A DNA stretch of 64,000 nucleotides from Ricordea florida (GCA_949710005.1 OX453279.1:10400378-10464377), one strand, 5' to 3'; shown: positions 40,001 to 54,548, counted from the first letter of the stretch. The notes: a model not told the origin generated them from the letters alone. Numbers and translations: made by a program.

Positions 40001-40885
40001 ATGTTCATCACTAATCTGTGTAAGTAAGACTTATCAGATGAACTTTGGTACTGTCTGAGCAGTATGCTATAGAATTAGCTGCCTTAAGCAAATATCTTGA
40101 CAGCCAAAATACAATACGATTGCGAATTACTATCAATTTGATTTCTTACCAAGATGTTGCCCTTTCGTAATTACTAAGAATCTGCAAAGTTTTAGAATTG
40201 CAAGGATTCGGTAGGCCGACGTATGATAAGATATCTTTTATTTTAGGGCATATAGGCAATTGGTCGAAGTGCGCATGCGTAGTAACTAAAACTAGTTTCC
40301 TTAAATCACATGGAAATCTAATCGTTGCAATTAAAATTTTATTCGTCATCCAAAGCTGAGTCTATATCCTACTATAACACATAGATAAAACATCCAAAAA
40401 TATTCGATAACTTACCCTCCTAGATGATGGTCCTTCTGCCCATAAAATCTCTTATATGGTTTTTGACAAAAATCTATAAGGCTGAGCTTCCTTGCAACCA
40501 TCTCTTGGTATTTGTTTCTTGTCTTCAAAAATGACTATAATCACGACATAAAATGCATTTTAAATTACATATTAAATGCTACAAGATGGTAAAAATTGCA
40601 TGTTCATCACTAATCTGTGTAATTAAGACTTATCAGAAGAACTTTGCTACTGTCTGAGCAGTATGCTGTAGAGTTAGCTGCCTTAAGCAAATATCTTAAA
40701 AGCCAAAATACAATACGATTGCGAATTACTATCAATTTGATTTCTTACCTAGATGTTGCCCTTTCGTAATTAGTAAAAATCTGCAAAGTTTTAGAATTGC
40801 AAAGATTCGGTAGGTCGACGTATGATAGAATATCTTTCATTTTAAGGCATATAGGCAATTGGTCGAAGTGCGCATGCGTAGTAAC
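37041..40885. repeat. Segmental duplication, right copy, part 2
   Basis: Counterpart of 20260-24104. It contains the same dimer doublet (38349-40744) and the same chimeric monomer half. One private change is catagataagac near 39183. The match ends near 40886, where this side has taaatttag and the left side has taaaactag. Confidence 0.9.
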
Positions 40886-41556
40886 TAAATTTAGTTTCCT
40901 TAAATCACATGGAAATCTAATCGCTGCAGTTAAAGTTTTATTCGTCATCCAAAGCTGAGTCTATATCCTACTATAACATATAGATAAATCATTCAAAATG
41001 ATTCGATAACTTACCCTCTTAGATGACGGTCCTTCTGCCCATACAATCTCTTGTCTGGTTTTTTGCAAAAAATCTATAAGGCTGAGCTTCCTTGCAACCA
41101 TCTCCTTGTATTGTATCTTGTCTTCAAAAACGACTACAATCACGACATAAAATGCATTTTAAATTACATATTAAATGCTACAAGATGGTAAAAATTGCAT
41201 GTTCATCACTAATCTGTGTAAGTAAGACTTATCAGATGAACTTTGGTACTCTCTGAGCAGTATGCTATAGAATTAGCTGCCTTAAGCAAATATCTTGACA
41301 GCCAAAATACAATACGATTGCGAATTACTATCAATTTGATTTCTTACCAAGATGTTGCTTTTTCGTAATTACTAAGAATCTGCAAAGTTTTAGAATTGCA
41401 AAGATTCGGTAGGCCGACGTATGATAAGATATCTTTTAATTTAGGGCATATAGGCAATTGGTCGAAGTGCGCATGCGTAGTAACTAAAAGTAGTTTCATT
41501 AAGTCACATGGAAATCTAATCGTTGCAATTAAAATTTTATTCGTCATCCAAAGCTA

Positions 41557-43956
41557 AGTCTATATCCTACTATAACATATAGATAAAACATCCAAAATGA
41601 TTCCATAACTTACCCTCCTAGATGACGGTCTTTCTGCCCATACAATCTCTTATATGGTTTTTTGACTAAAAATCTATAAGGCTGAGCTTCCTTGCAACCA
41701 TCTCTTGGTATTTGTTTCTTGTCTTCAAAAATGACTATAATCACGACATAAAATGCATTTTAAATTACATATTAAATGCTACAAGATGGTAAAAATTGCA
41801 TGTTCATCACTAATCTGTGTAATTAAGACTTATCAGAAGAACTTTGGTACTGTCTGAGCAGTATGCTATAGAGTTAGCTGCCTTAAGCAAATATCTTAAC
41901 AGCCAAAATACAATACGATATCGAATTACTATCAATTTGATTTCTTACCTAGATGTTGCCCTTTCGTAATTAGTAAAAATCTGCAAAGTTTTAGAATTGC
42001 AAAGATTCGGTAGGCCGACGTATGATAGAATATCTTTAATTTTAAGGCATATACGCAATTGGTCGAAGTGCGCATGCGTAGTAACTAAAAGTAGTTTCCT
42101 TAAATCACATGGAAATCTAATTGCTGCAGTTAAAATTTTATTCGTCATTCAAAGCTGAGTCTATATCCTACTATAACATATAGATAAGACATTCAAAATG
42201 ATGCGATAACTTACCCCCTTAGATGACGGTCCTTCTGCCCATACAATCTCTTATCTGTTTTTTTTGCAAAAATTCTGTAAGGCTTAGCTTTCTTGCAACC
42301 ATCTCTTGGTATTGTCTCTTGTCTTAAAAAATGACTACAATCACGAAATAAAATGCATTTTAAATTACATTTTAAATGCTACAAGATGGTAAAAATTGCA
42401 TGTTCATCACTAATCTGTGTAATAAAGACTTATCAGATGAACTTTGGTACTGTCTCAGCAGTATGCTATAGAATTAGCTGCCTTAAGCAAATATCTTGAC
42501 AGCCAAAATACAATACGATTGCGAATTACTATCAATTTGATTTCTTACCTAGATGTTGCCCTTTCGTAATTAGTAAAAATCTGCAAAGTTTCAGAATTGC
42601 AAAGATTCGGTAGGCCGACGTATGATAGAATATCTTTCATTTTAAGGCATATAGGCAATTGGTCGAAGTGCGCATGCGTAGTAACTAAAACTAGTTTCCT
42701 TAAATCACATGGAAATCTAATCGTTGCAATTAAAATTTTATTCGTCATCCAAAGCTGAGTCTATATCCTACTATAACATATAGATAAAACATCCAAAAAT
42801 ATTCGATAACTTACCCTCCTAGATGATGGTCCTTCTGCCCATAAAATCTCTTATATGGTTTTTGACAAAAATCTATAAGGCTGCGCTTCCTCGCAACCAT
42901 CTCTTGGTATTTGTTTCTTGTCTTCAAAAATGACTATAATCACGACATAAAATGCATTTTAAATTACATATTAAATGCTACAAGATGGTAAAAATTGCAT
43001 GTTCATCACTAATCTGTGTAATTAAGACTTATCAGAAGAACGTTGGTACTGTCTGAGCAGTATGCTATAGACTTAGCTGCCTTAAGCAAATATCTTAACA
43101 GCCAAAATACAATAAGATATCGAATTACTATCAATTTGATTTCTTACCTAGATGTTGCCCTTTCGTAATTAGTAAAAATCTGCAAAGTTTTAGAATTGCA
43201 AAGATTCGGTAGGCCGACGTATGATAGAATATCTTTAATTTTAAGGCATATAGGCAATTGGTCGAAGTGCGCATGCGTAGTAACTAAAAGTAGTTTCCTT
43301 AAATCACATGGAAATCTAATTGCTGCAGTTAAAATTTTATTCGTCATTCAAAGCTGAGTCTATATCCTAGTATAACATATAGATAAAACATTCAAAATGA
43401 TGCGATAACTTACCCCCTTAGATGACGGTCCTTCTGCCCATACAATCTCTTATCTGTTTTTTTTGCAAAAATTCTATAAGGCTTAGCTTTCTTGCAACCA
43501 TCTCTTGGTATTGTCTCTTGTCTTAAAAAATGACTACAATCACGAGATAAAATGCATTTTAAATTACATTTTAAATGCTACAAGGTGGTAAAAATTGCAT
43601 GTTCATCACTAATCTGTGTAATAAAGACTTATCAGATGAACTTTGGTACTGTCTGAGCAGTATGCTATAGAATTAGCTGCCTTAAGCAAATATCTTGACA
43701 GCCAAAATACAATACGATTGCGAATTACTATCAATTTGATTTCTTACCAAGATGTTGCCCTTTCGTAATTACTAAGAATCTGCAAAGTTTTAGAATTGCA
43801 AAGATTCGGTAGGCCGACGTATGATAAGATATCTTTTATTTTAGGGCATATAGGCAATTGGTCGAGGTGCGCATGCGTAGTAACTAAAAGTAGTTTCCTT
43901 AAATCACATGGAAATCTAATCGTTGCAATTAAAATTTTATTCGTCATCCAAAGCTG
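41557..43956. repeat. Four-monomer higher-order unit C, copy 1 (2,400 bp)
   Basis: The sequence from 41557 repeats at +2,400 bp. Shared rare variants are atacgcaattgg (42051), agataagacattc (42183), aattctgtaagg (42271), ctgcgcttcctcgc (42882), gaacgttgg (43038), agacttagc (43070) and caaggtggta (43582). The left limit is gctaagtc (41556) against gctgagtc. One copy difference is cacgaaataa (about 42342) versus cacgagataa. Confidence 0.92.
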
Positions 43957-46356
43957 AGTCTATATCCTACTATAACATATAGATAAAACATCCAAAATGA
44001 TTCCATAACTTACCCTCCTAGATGACGGTCTTTCTGCCCATACAATCTCTTATATGGTTTTTTGACTAAAAATCTATAAGGCTGAGCTTCCTTGCAACCA
44101 TCTCTTGGTATTTGTTTCTTGTCTTCAAAAATGACTATAATCACGACATAAAATGCATTTTAAATTACATATTAAATGCTACAAGATGGTAAAAATTGCA
44201 TGTTCATCACTAATCTGTGTAATTAAGACTTATCAGAAGAACTTTGGTACTGTCTGAGCAGTATGCTATAGAGTTAGCTGCCTTAAGCAAATATCTTAAC
44301 AGCCAAAATACAATACGATATCGAATTACTATCAATTTGATTTCTTACCTAGATGTTGCCCTTTCGTAATTAGTAAAAATCTGCAAAGTTTTAGAATTGC
44401 AAAGATTCGGTAGGCCGACGTATGATAGAATATCTTTAATTTTAAGGCATATACGCAATTGGTCGAAGTGCGCATGCGTAGTAACTAAAAGTAGTTTCCT
44501 TAAATCACATGGAAATCTAATTGCTGCAGTTAAAATTTTATTCGTCATTCAAAGCTGAGTCTATATCCTACTATAACATATAGATAAGACATTCAAAATG
44601 ATGCGATAACTTACCCCCTTAGATGACGGTCCTTCTGCCCATACAATCTCTTATCTGTTTTTTTTGCAAAAATTCTGTAAGGCTTAGCTTTCTTGCAACC
44701 ATCTCTTGGTATTGTCTCTTGTCTTAAAAAATGACTACAATCACGAGATAAAATGCATTTTAAATTACATTTTAAATGCTACAAGATGGTAAAAATTGCA
44801 TGTTCATCACTAATCTGTGTAATAAAGACTTATCAGATGAACTTTGGTACTGTCTCAGCAGTATGCTATAGAATTAGCTGCCTTAAGCAAATATCTTGAC
44901 AGCCAAAATACAATACGATTGCGAATTACTATCAATTTGATTTCTTACCTAGATGTTGCCCTTTCGTAATTAGTAAAAATCTGCAAAGTTTCAGAATTGC
45001 AAAGATTCGGTAGGCCGACGTATGATAGAATATCTTTCATTTTAAGGCATATAGGCAATTGGTCGAAGTGCGCATGCGTAGTAACTAAAACTAGTTTCCT
45101 TAAATCACATGGAAATCTAATCGTTGCAATTAAAATTTTATTCGTCATCCAAAGCTGAGTCTATATCCTACTATAACATATAGATAAAACATCCAAAAAT
45201 ATTCGATAACTTACCCTCCTAGATGATGGTCCTTCTGCCCATAAAATCTCTTATATGGTTTTTGACAAAAATCTATAAGGCTGCGCTTCCTCGCAACCAT
45301 CTCTTGGTATTTGTTTCTTGTCTTCAAAAATGACTATAATCACGACATAAAATGCATTTTAAATTACATATTAAATGCTACAAGATGGTAAAAATTGCAT
45401 GTTCATCACTAATCTGTGTAATTAAGACTTATCAGAAGAACGTTGGTACTGTCTGAGCAGTATGCTATAGACTTAGCTGCCTTAAGCAAATATCTTAACA
45501 GCCAAAATACAATAAGATATCGAATTACTATCAATTTGATTTCTTACCTAGATGTTGCCCTTTCGTAATTAGTAAAAATCTGCAAAGTTTTAGAATTGCA
45601 AAGATTCGGTAGGCCGACGTATGATAGAATATCTTTAATTTTAAGGCATATAGGCAATTGGTCGAAGTGCGCATGCGTAGTAACTAAAAGTAGTTTCCTT
45701 AAATCACATGGAAATCTAATTGCTGCAGTTAAAATTTTATTCGTCATTCAAAGCTGAGTCTATATCCTAGTATAACATATAGATAAAACATTCAAAATGA
45801 TGCGATAACTTACCCCCTTAGATGACGGTCCTTCTGCCCATACAATCTCTTATCTGTTTTTTTTGCAAAAATTCTATAAGGCTTAGCTTTCTTGCAACCA
45901 TCTCTTGGTATTGTCTCTTGTCTTAAAAAATGACTACAATCACGAGATAAAATGCATTTTAAATTACATTTTAAATGCTACAAGGTGGTAAAAATTGCAT
46001 GTTCATCACTAATCTGTGTAATAAAGACTTATCAGATGAACTTTGGTACTGTCTGAGCAGTATGCTATAGAATTAGCTGCCTTAAGCAAATATCTTGACA
46101 GCCAAAATACAATACGATTGCGAATTACTATCAATTTGATTTCTTACCAAGATGTTGCCCTTTCGTAATTACTAAGAATCTGCAAAGTTTTAGAATTGCA
46201 AAGATTCGGTAGGCCGACGTATGATAAGATATCTTTTATTTTAGGGCATATAGGCAATTGGTCGAGGTGCGCATGCGTAGTAACTAAAAGTAGTTTCCTT
46301 AAATCACATGGAAATCTAATCGTTGCAATTAAAATTTTATTCGTCATCCAAAGCTG
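43957..46356. repeat. Four-monomer higher-order unit C, copy 2 (2,400 bp)
   Basis: Tandem partner of the preceding unit. Matching continues to about 46779, where this side changes to aaaaagctgc. Its last part (from 45750) is also the left end of the 9.6-kb unit. Confidence 0.92.
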
Positions 46357-48691
46357 AGTCTATATCCTACTATAACATATAGATAAAACATCCAAAATGA
46401 TTCCATAACTTACCCTCCTAGATGACGGTCTTTCTGCCCATACAATCTCTTATATGGTTTTTTGACTAAAAATCTATAAGGCTGAGCTTCCTTGCAACCA
46501 TCTCTTGGTATTTGTTTCTTGTCTTCAAAAATGACTATAATCACGACATAAAATGCATTTTAAATTACATATTAAATGCTACAAGATGGTAAAAATTGCA
46601 TGTTCATCACTAATCTGTGTAATTAAGACTTATCAGAAGAACTTTGGTACTGTCTGAGCAGTATGCTATAGAGTTAGCTGCCTTAAGCAAATATCTTAAC
46701 AGCCAAAATACAATACGATATCGAATTACTATCAATTTGATTTCTTACCTAGATGTTGCCCTTTCGTAATTAGTAAAAAGCTGCAAAGTTTTAGAATTGC
46801 AAAGATTCGGTAGGCCGACGTATGGTAAAATATCTTTAATTTTAAGGCATATAGGCAATTGGTCGAAGTGCGCATGCGTAGTAACTAAAAGTAGTTTCCT
46901 TAAATCACATGGAAATCTAATTGCTGCAGTTAAAATTTTATTCGTCATTCAAAGCTGAGTCTATATCCTACTATAACATATAGATAAATCATTCAAAATG
47001 ATTCGATAACTTACCCCCTTAGATGACGGTCCTTCTGCCCATACAATCTCTTATCTGTTTTTTTTGCAAAAATTCTATAAGGCTTAGCTTTCTTGCAACC
47101 ATCTCTTGGTATTGTCTCTTGTCTTAAAAAATGACTACAATCACGAGATAAAATGCATTTTAAATTACATTTTAAATGCTACAAGATGGTAAAAATTGCA
47201 TGTTCATCACTAATCTGTGTAATAAAGACTTATCAGATAAACTTTGGTACTGTCTCAGCAGTATGCTATAGAATTAGCTGCCTTAAGCAAATATCTTGAC
47301 AGCCAAAATACAATACGATTGCGAATTACTATCAATTTGATTTCTTACCTAGATGTTGCCCTTTCGTAATTAGTAAAAATCTGCAAAGTTTCAGAATTGC
47401 AAAGATTCGGTAGGCCGACGTATGATAGAATATCTTTCATTTTAAGGCATATAGGCAATTGGTCGAAGTGCGCATGCGTAGTAACTAAAACTAGTTTCCT
47501 TAAATCACATGGAAATCTAATCGTTGCAATTAAAATTTTATTCGTCATCCAAAGCTGAGTCTATATCCTACTATAACATATAGATAAAACATCCAAAATG
47601 ATTCCATAACTTACCCTCCTAGATGACGGTCTTTCTGCCCATACAATCTCTTATATGGTTTTTTGACTAAAAATCTATAAGGCTGAGCTTCCTTGCAACC
47701 ATCTCTTGGTATTTGTTTCTTGTCTTCAAAAATGACTATAATCACGACATAAAATGCATTTTAAATTACATATTAAATGCTACAAGATGGTAAAAATTGC
47801 ATGTTCATCACTAATCTGTGTAATTAAGACTTATCAGAAGAACTTTGGTACTGTCTGAGCAGTATGCTATAGAGTTAGCTGCCTTAAGCAAATATCTTAA
47901 CAGCCAAAATACAATACGATATCGAATTACTATCAATTTGATTTCTTACCTAGATGTTGCCCTTTCGTAATTAGTAAAAAGCTGCAAAGTTTTAGAATTG
48001 CAAAGATTCGGTAGGCCGACGTATGATAGAATATCTTTAATTTTAAGGCATATAGGCAATTGGTCGAAGTGCGCATGCGTAGTAACTAAAAGTAGTTTCC
48101 TTAAATCACATGGAAATCTAATTGCTGCAGTTAAAATTTTATTCGTCATTCAAAGCTGAGTCTATATCCTACTATAACATATAGATAAATCATTCAAAAT
48201 GATTCGATAACTTACCCCCTTAGATGACGGTCCTTCTGCCCATACAATCTCTTATCTGTTTTTTTTGCAAAAATTCTATAAGGCTTAGCTTTCTTGCAAC
48301 CATCTCTTGGTATTGTCTCTTGTCTTAAAAAATGACTACAATCACGAGATAAAATGCATTTTAAATTACATTTTAAATGCTACAAGATGGTAAAAAATGC
48401 ATGTTCATCACTAATCTGTGTAATAAAGACTTATCAGATGAACTTTGGGACTGTCTCAGCAGTATGCTATAGAATTAGCTGCCTAAGCAAATATCTTGAC
48501 AGCCAAAATACAATACGATTGCGAATTACTATTAATTTGATTTCTTACCTAGATGTTGCCCTTTCGTAATTAGTAAAAATCTGCAAAGTTTCAGAATTGC
48601 AAAGATTCGGTAGGCCGACGTATGATAGAATATCTTTCATTTTAAGGCATATAGGCAATTGGTCGAAGTGCGCATGCGTAGTAACTAAAAC
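46291..48691. repeat. Four-monomer unit D, copy 1 (2,401 bp)
   Basis: This block repeats at 48692-51123. It carries aaaaagctgc in two of its four monomers, tatggtaaaata (46822), and the one-base deletion gcctaagc (48482) with tattaattt (48531). The unit itself has an internal 1,201-bp dimer step (46745 versus 47946). Confidence 0.9.
48354..48569 (+). other. 71-codon plus-strand ORF created by a 1-bp deletion (not a gene)
   Basis: A plus-strand frame opens only in four monomer copies: 48354-48569, 50755-50970, 57957-58172 and 60358-60573. All four share the single-base deletion gcctaagc (normally gccttaagc). They are copies of one event multiplied by the 2.4-kb and 9.6-kb duplications. The frame is broken in every other monomer, so I do not call it a gene. 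Confidence 0.8.
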
Positions 48692-51123
48692 TAGTTTCCT
48701 TAAATCACATGGAAATCTAATCGTTGCAATTAAAATTTTATTCGTCATCCAAAGCTGAGTCTATATCCTACTATAACATATAGATAAAACATCCAAAATG
48801 ATTCCATAACTTACCCTCCTAGATGACGGTCTTTCTGCCCATACAATCTCTTATATGGTTTTTTGACTAAAAATCTATAAGGCTGAGCTTCCTTGCAACC
48901 ATCTCTTGGTATTTGTTTCTTGTCTTCAAAAATGACTATAATCACGACATAAAATGCATTTTAAATTACATATTAAATGCTACAAGATGGTAAAAATTGC
49001 ATGTTCATCACTAATCTGTGTAATTAAGACTTATCAGAAGAACTTTGGTACTGTCTGAGCAGTATGCTATAGAGTTAGCTGCCTTAAGCAAATATCTTAA
49101 CAGCCAAAATACAATACGATATCGAATTACTATCAATTTGATTTCTTACCTAGATGTTGCCCTTTCGTAATTAGTAAAAAGCTGCAAAGTTTTAGAATTG
49201 CAAAGATTCGGTAGGCCGACGTATGGTAAAATATCTTTAATTTTAAGGCATATAGGCAATTGGTCGAAGTGCGCATGCGTAGTAACTAAAAGTAGTTTCC
49301 TTAAATCACATGGAAATCTAATTGCTGCAGTTAAAATTTTATTCGTCATTCAAAGCTGAGTCTATATCCTACTATAACATATAGATAAATCATTCAAAAT
49401 GATTCGATAACTTACCCCCTTAGATGACGGTCCTTCTGCCCATACAATCTCTTATCTGTTTTTTTTGCAAAAATTCTATAAGGCTTAGCTTTCTTGCAAC
49501 CATCTCTTGGTATTGTCTCTTGTCTTAAAAAATGACTACAATCACGAGATAAAATGCATTTTAAATTACATTTTAAATGCTACAAGATGGTAAAAATTGC
49601 ATGTTCATCACTAATCTGTGTAATAAAGACTTATCAGATAAACTTTGGTACTGTCTCAGCAGTATGCTATAGAATTAGCTGCCTTAAGCAAATATCTTGA
49701 CAGCCAAAATACAATACGATTGCGAATTACTATCAATTTGATTTCTTACCTAGATGTTGCCCTTTCGTAATTAGTAAAAATCTGCAAAGTTTCAGAATTG
49801 CAAAGATTCGGTAGGCCGACGTATGATAGAATATCTTTCATTTTAAGGCATATAGGCAATTGGTCGAAGTGCGCATGCGTAGTAACTAAAACTAGTTTCC
49901 TTAAATCACATGGAAATCTAATCGTTGCAATTAAAATTTTATTCGTCATCCAAAGCTGAGTCTATATCCTACTATAACATATAGATAAAACATCCAAAAT
50001 GATTCCATAACTTACCCTCCTAGATGACGGTCTTTCTGCCCATACAATCTCTTATATGGTTTTTTGACTAAAAATCTATAAGGCTGAGCTTCCTTGCAAC
50101 CATCTCTTGGTATTTGTTTCTTGTCTTCAAAAATGACTATAATCACGACATAAAATGCATTTTAAATTACATATTAAATGCTACAAGATGGTAAAAATTG
50201 CATGTTCATCACTATTCTGTGTAATTAAGACTTATCAGAAGAACTTTGGTACTGTCTGAGCAGTATGCTATAGAGTTAGCTGCCTTAAGCAAATATCTTA
50301 ACAGCCAAAATACAATACGATATCGAATTACTATCAATTTGATTTCTTACCTAGATGTTGCCCTTTCGTAATTAGTAAAAAGCTGCAAAGTTTTAGAATT
50401 GCAAAGATTCGGTAGGCCGACGTATGATAGAATATCTTTAATTTTAAGGCATATAGGCAATTGGTCGAAGTGCGCATGCGTAGTAACTAAAAGTAGTTTC
50501 CTTAAATCACATGGAAATCTAATTGCTGCAGTTAAAATTTTATTCGTCATTCAAAGCTGAGTCTATATCCTACTATAACATATAGATAAATCATTCAAAA
50601 TGATTCGATAACTTACCCCCTTAGATGACGGTCCTTCTGCCCATACAATCTCTTATCTGTTTTTTTTGCAAAAATTCTATAAGGCTTAGCTTTCTTGCAA
50701 CCATCTCTTGGTATTGTCTCTTGTCTTAAAAAATGACTACAATCACGAGATAAAATGCATTTTAAATTACATTTTAAATGCTACAAGATGGTAAAAATTG
50801 CATGTTCATCACTAATCTGTGTAATAAAGACTTATCAGATGAACTTTGGTACTGTCTCAGCAGTATGCTATAGAATTAGCTGCCTAAGCAAATATCTTGA
50901 CAGCCAAAATACAATACGATTGCGAATTACTATTAATTTGATTTCTTACCTAGATGTTGCCCTTTCGTAATTAGTAAAAATCTGCAAAGTTTCAGAATTG
51001 CAAAGATTCGGTAGGCCGACGTATGATAGAATATCTTTCATTTTAAGGCATATAGGCAATTGGTCGAAGTGCGCATGCGTAGTAACTAAAACTAGTTTCC
51101 TTAAATCACATGGAAATCTAATC
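48692..51123. repeat. Four-monomer unit D, copy 2
   Basis: Tandem partner of the preceding block. It lacks the ggtaaaaaatgc and ttgggactg changes of copy 1 and has a private ctattctgtg near 50213. The match ends at 51124 (atcattgc versus atcgttgc). Confidence 0.9.
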
Positions 51124-54100
51124 ATTGCAATTCAAATTTTATTCGTCATCCAAAGCTGAGTCTATATCCTACTATAACATATAGATAAAACATCCAAAAA
51201 TATTCGATAACTTACCCTCCTAGATGATGGTCCTTCTGCCCATAAAATCTCTTATATGGTTTTTGACAAAAATCTATAAGGCTGAGCTTCCTCCCAACCA
51301 TCTCTTGGTATTTTTTTCTTGTCTTCAAAAATGACTATAATCACGACATAAAATGCATTTTAAATTACATATTAAATGCTACAAGATGGTAAAAATTGCA
51401 TGTTCATCACTAATCTGTGTAATTAAGACTTATCAGAAGAACGTTGGTACTGTCTGAGCAGTATGCTATAGAGTTAGCTGCCTTAAGCAAATATCTTAAC
51501 AGCCAAAATACAATAAGATATCGAATTACTATCAATTTGATTTCTTACCTAGATGTTGCCCTTTCGTAATTAGTAAAAATCTGCAAAGTTTTAGAATTGC
51601 AAAGATTCGGTAGGCCGACGTATGATAGAATATCTTTAATTTTAAGGCATATAGGCAATTGGTCGAAGTGCGCATGCGTAGTAACTAAAAGTAGTTTCCT
51701 TAAATCACATGGAAATCTAATTGCTGCAGTTAAAATTTTATTCGTCATTCAAAGCTGAGTCTATATCCTAGTATAACATATAGATAAAACATTCAAAATG
51801 ATGCGATAACTTACCCCCTTAGATGACGGTCCTTCTGCCCATACAATCTCTTATCTGTTTTTTTTGCAAAAATTCTATAAGGCTTAGCCTTCTTGCAACC
51901 ATCTCTTGGTATTGTCTCTTGTCTTAAAAAATGACTACAATCACGAGATAAAATGCATTTTAAATTACATTTTAAATGCTACAAGATGGTAAAAATTGCA
52001 TGTTCATCACTAATCTGTGTAATAAAGACTTATCAGATGAACTTTGGTACTGTCTGAGCAGTATGCTATAGAATTAGCTGCCTTAAGCAAATATCTTGAC
52101 AGCCAAAATACAATACGATTGCGAATTACTATCAATTTGATTTCTTACCAAGATGTTGCCCTTTCGTAATTACTAAGAATCTGCAAAGTTTTAGAATTGC
52201 AAAGATTCGGTAGGCCGACGTATGATAAGATATCTTTTATTTTAGGGCATATAGGCAATTGGTCGAAGTGCGCATGCGTAGTAACTAAAAGTAGTTTACT
52301 TAAATCACATGGAAATCTAATCGTTGCAATTAAAATTTTATTCGTCATTCAAAGCTGAGTCTATATCCTACTATAACATATAGATAAAACATCCAAAATG
52401 ATTCCATAACTTACCCTCCTAGATGACGGTCTTTCTGCCCATACAATCTCTTATATGGTTTTTTGACAAAAAATCTATAAGGCTGAGCTTCCTTGCAACC
52501 ATCTCTTGGTATTTGTTTCTTGTCTTCAAAAATGACTATAATCACGACATAAAATGCATTTTAAATTACATATTAAATGCTACAAGATGGTAAAAATTGC
52601 ATGTTCATCACTAATCTGTGTAATAAAGACTTATCAGATAAACTTTGGTACTGTCTGAGGAGTATGCTATAGAATTAGCTGCCTTAAGCAAATATCTTGA
52701 CAGCCAAAATACAATACGATTGCGAATTACTATCAATTTGATTTCTTACCTAGATGTTGCCCTTTCGTAATTAGTAAAAATCTGCAAAGTTTCAGAATTG
52801 CAAAGATTCGGTAGGCCGACGTATGATAGAATATCTTTCATTTTAAGGCATATAGGCAATTGGTCGAGGTGCGCATGCGTAGTAACTAAAACTAGTTTCC
52901 TTAAATCACATGGAAATCTAATCGTTGCAATTAAAATTTTATTCGTCATCCAAAGCTGAGTCTATATCCTACTATAACATATAGATAAAACATCCAAAAT
53001 GATTCCATAACTTACCCTCCTAGATGACGGTCTTTCTGCCCATACAATCTCTTATATGGTTTTTTGACAAAAAATCTATAAGGCTGAGCTTCCTTGCAAC
53101 CATCTCTTGGTATTTGTTTCTTGTCTTCAAAAATGACTATAATCACGACATAAAATGCATATTAAATTACATATTAAATGCTACAAGATGGTAAAAATTG
53201 CATGTTCATCACTAATCTGTGTAATTAAGACTTATCAGAAGAACGTTGGTACTGTCTGAGCAGTATGCTATAGAGTTAGCTGCCTTAAGCAAATATCTTA
53301 ACAGCCAAAATACAATAAGATATCGAATTACTATCAATTTGATTTCTTACCTAGATGTTGCCCTTTCGTAATTAGTAAAAATCTGCAAAGTTTTAGAATT
53401 GCAAAGATTCGGTAGGCCGACGTATGATAGAATATCTTTAATTTTAAGGCATATAGGCAATTGGTCGAAGTGCGCATGCGTAGTAACTAAAACTAGTTTC
53501 CTTAAATCACATGGAAATCTAATCGTTGCAATTAAAATTTTATTCGTCATCCAAAGCTGAGTCTATATCCTACTATAACATATAGATAAATCATTCAAAA
53601 TGATTCCATAACTTACCCTCCTAGATGACGGTCTTTCTGCCCATACATTCTCTTATATGGTTTTTTGACAAAAAATCTATAAGGCTGAGCTTCCTTGCAA
53701 CCATCTCTTGGTATTTGTTTCTTGTCTTCAAAAATGACTATAATCACGACATAAAATGCATTTTAAATTACATATTAAATGCTACAAGATGGTAAAAATT
53801 GCATGTTCATCATTAATCTGTGTAATTAAGACTTATCAGAAGAACGTTGGTACTGTCTGAGCAGTATGCTATAGAGTTAGCTGCCTTAAGCAAATATCTT
53901 AACAGCCAAAATACAATAAGATATCGAATTACTATCAATTTGATTTCTTACCTAGATGTTGCCCTTTCGTAATTAGTAAAAATCTGCAAAGTTTTAGAAT
54001 TGCAAAGATTCGGTAGGCCGACGTATGATAGAATATCTTTAATTATAAGGCATATAGGCAATTGGTCGAAGTGCGCATGCGTAGTAACTAAAAGTAGTTT

Positions 54101-54548
54101 CCTTAAATCACATGGAAATCTAATTGCTGCAGTTAAAATTTTATTCGTCATTCAAAGCTGAGTCTATATCCTAGTATAACATATAGATAAAACATTCAAA
54201 ATGATGCGATAACTTACCCCCTTAGATGACGGTCCTTCTGCCCATACAATCTCTTATCTGTTTTTTTTTGCAAAAATTCTATAAGGCTTAGCTTTCTTGC
54301 AACCATCTCTTGGTATTGTCTTTTGTCTTAAAAAATGACTACAATCACGAGATAAAATGCATTTTAAATTACATTTTAAATGCTACAAGATGGTAAAAAT
54401 TGCATGTTCATCACTAATCTGTGTAATAAAGACTTATCAGATGAACTTTGGTACTGTCTAAGCAGTATGCTATAGAATTAGCTGCCTTAAGCAAATATCT
54501 TGACAGCCAAAATACAATACGATTGCGAATTACTATCAATTTGATTTC

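Noticed and set aside
40961..41143. 60-codon minus-strand ORF
   Set aside because: It exists only in this monomer, apparently opened by a base change (ctcttgtctgg instead of ctcttatctgg near 41049). No related copy keeps it open.
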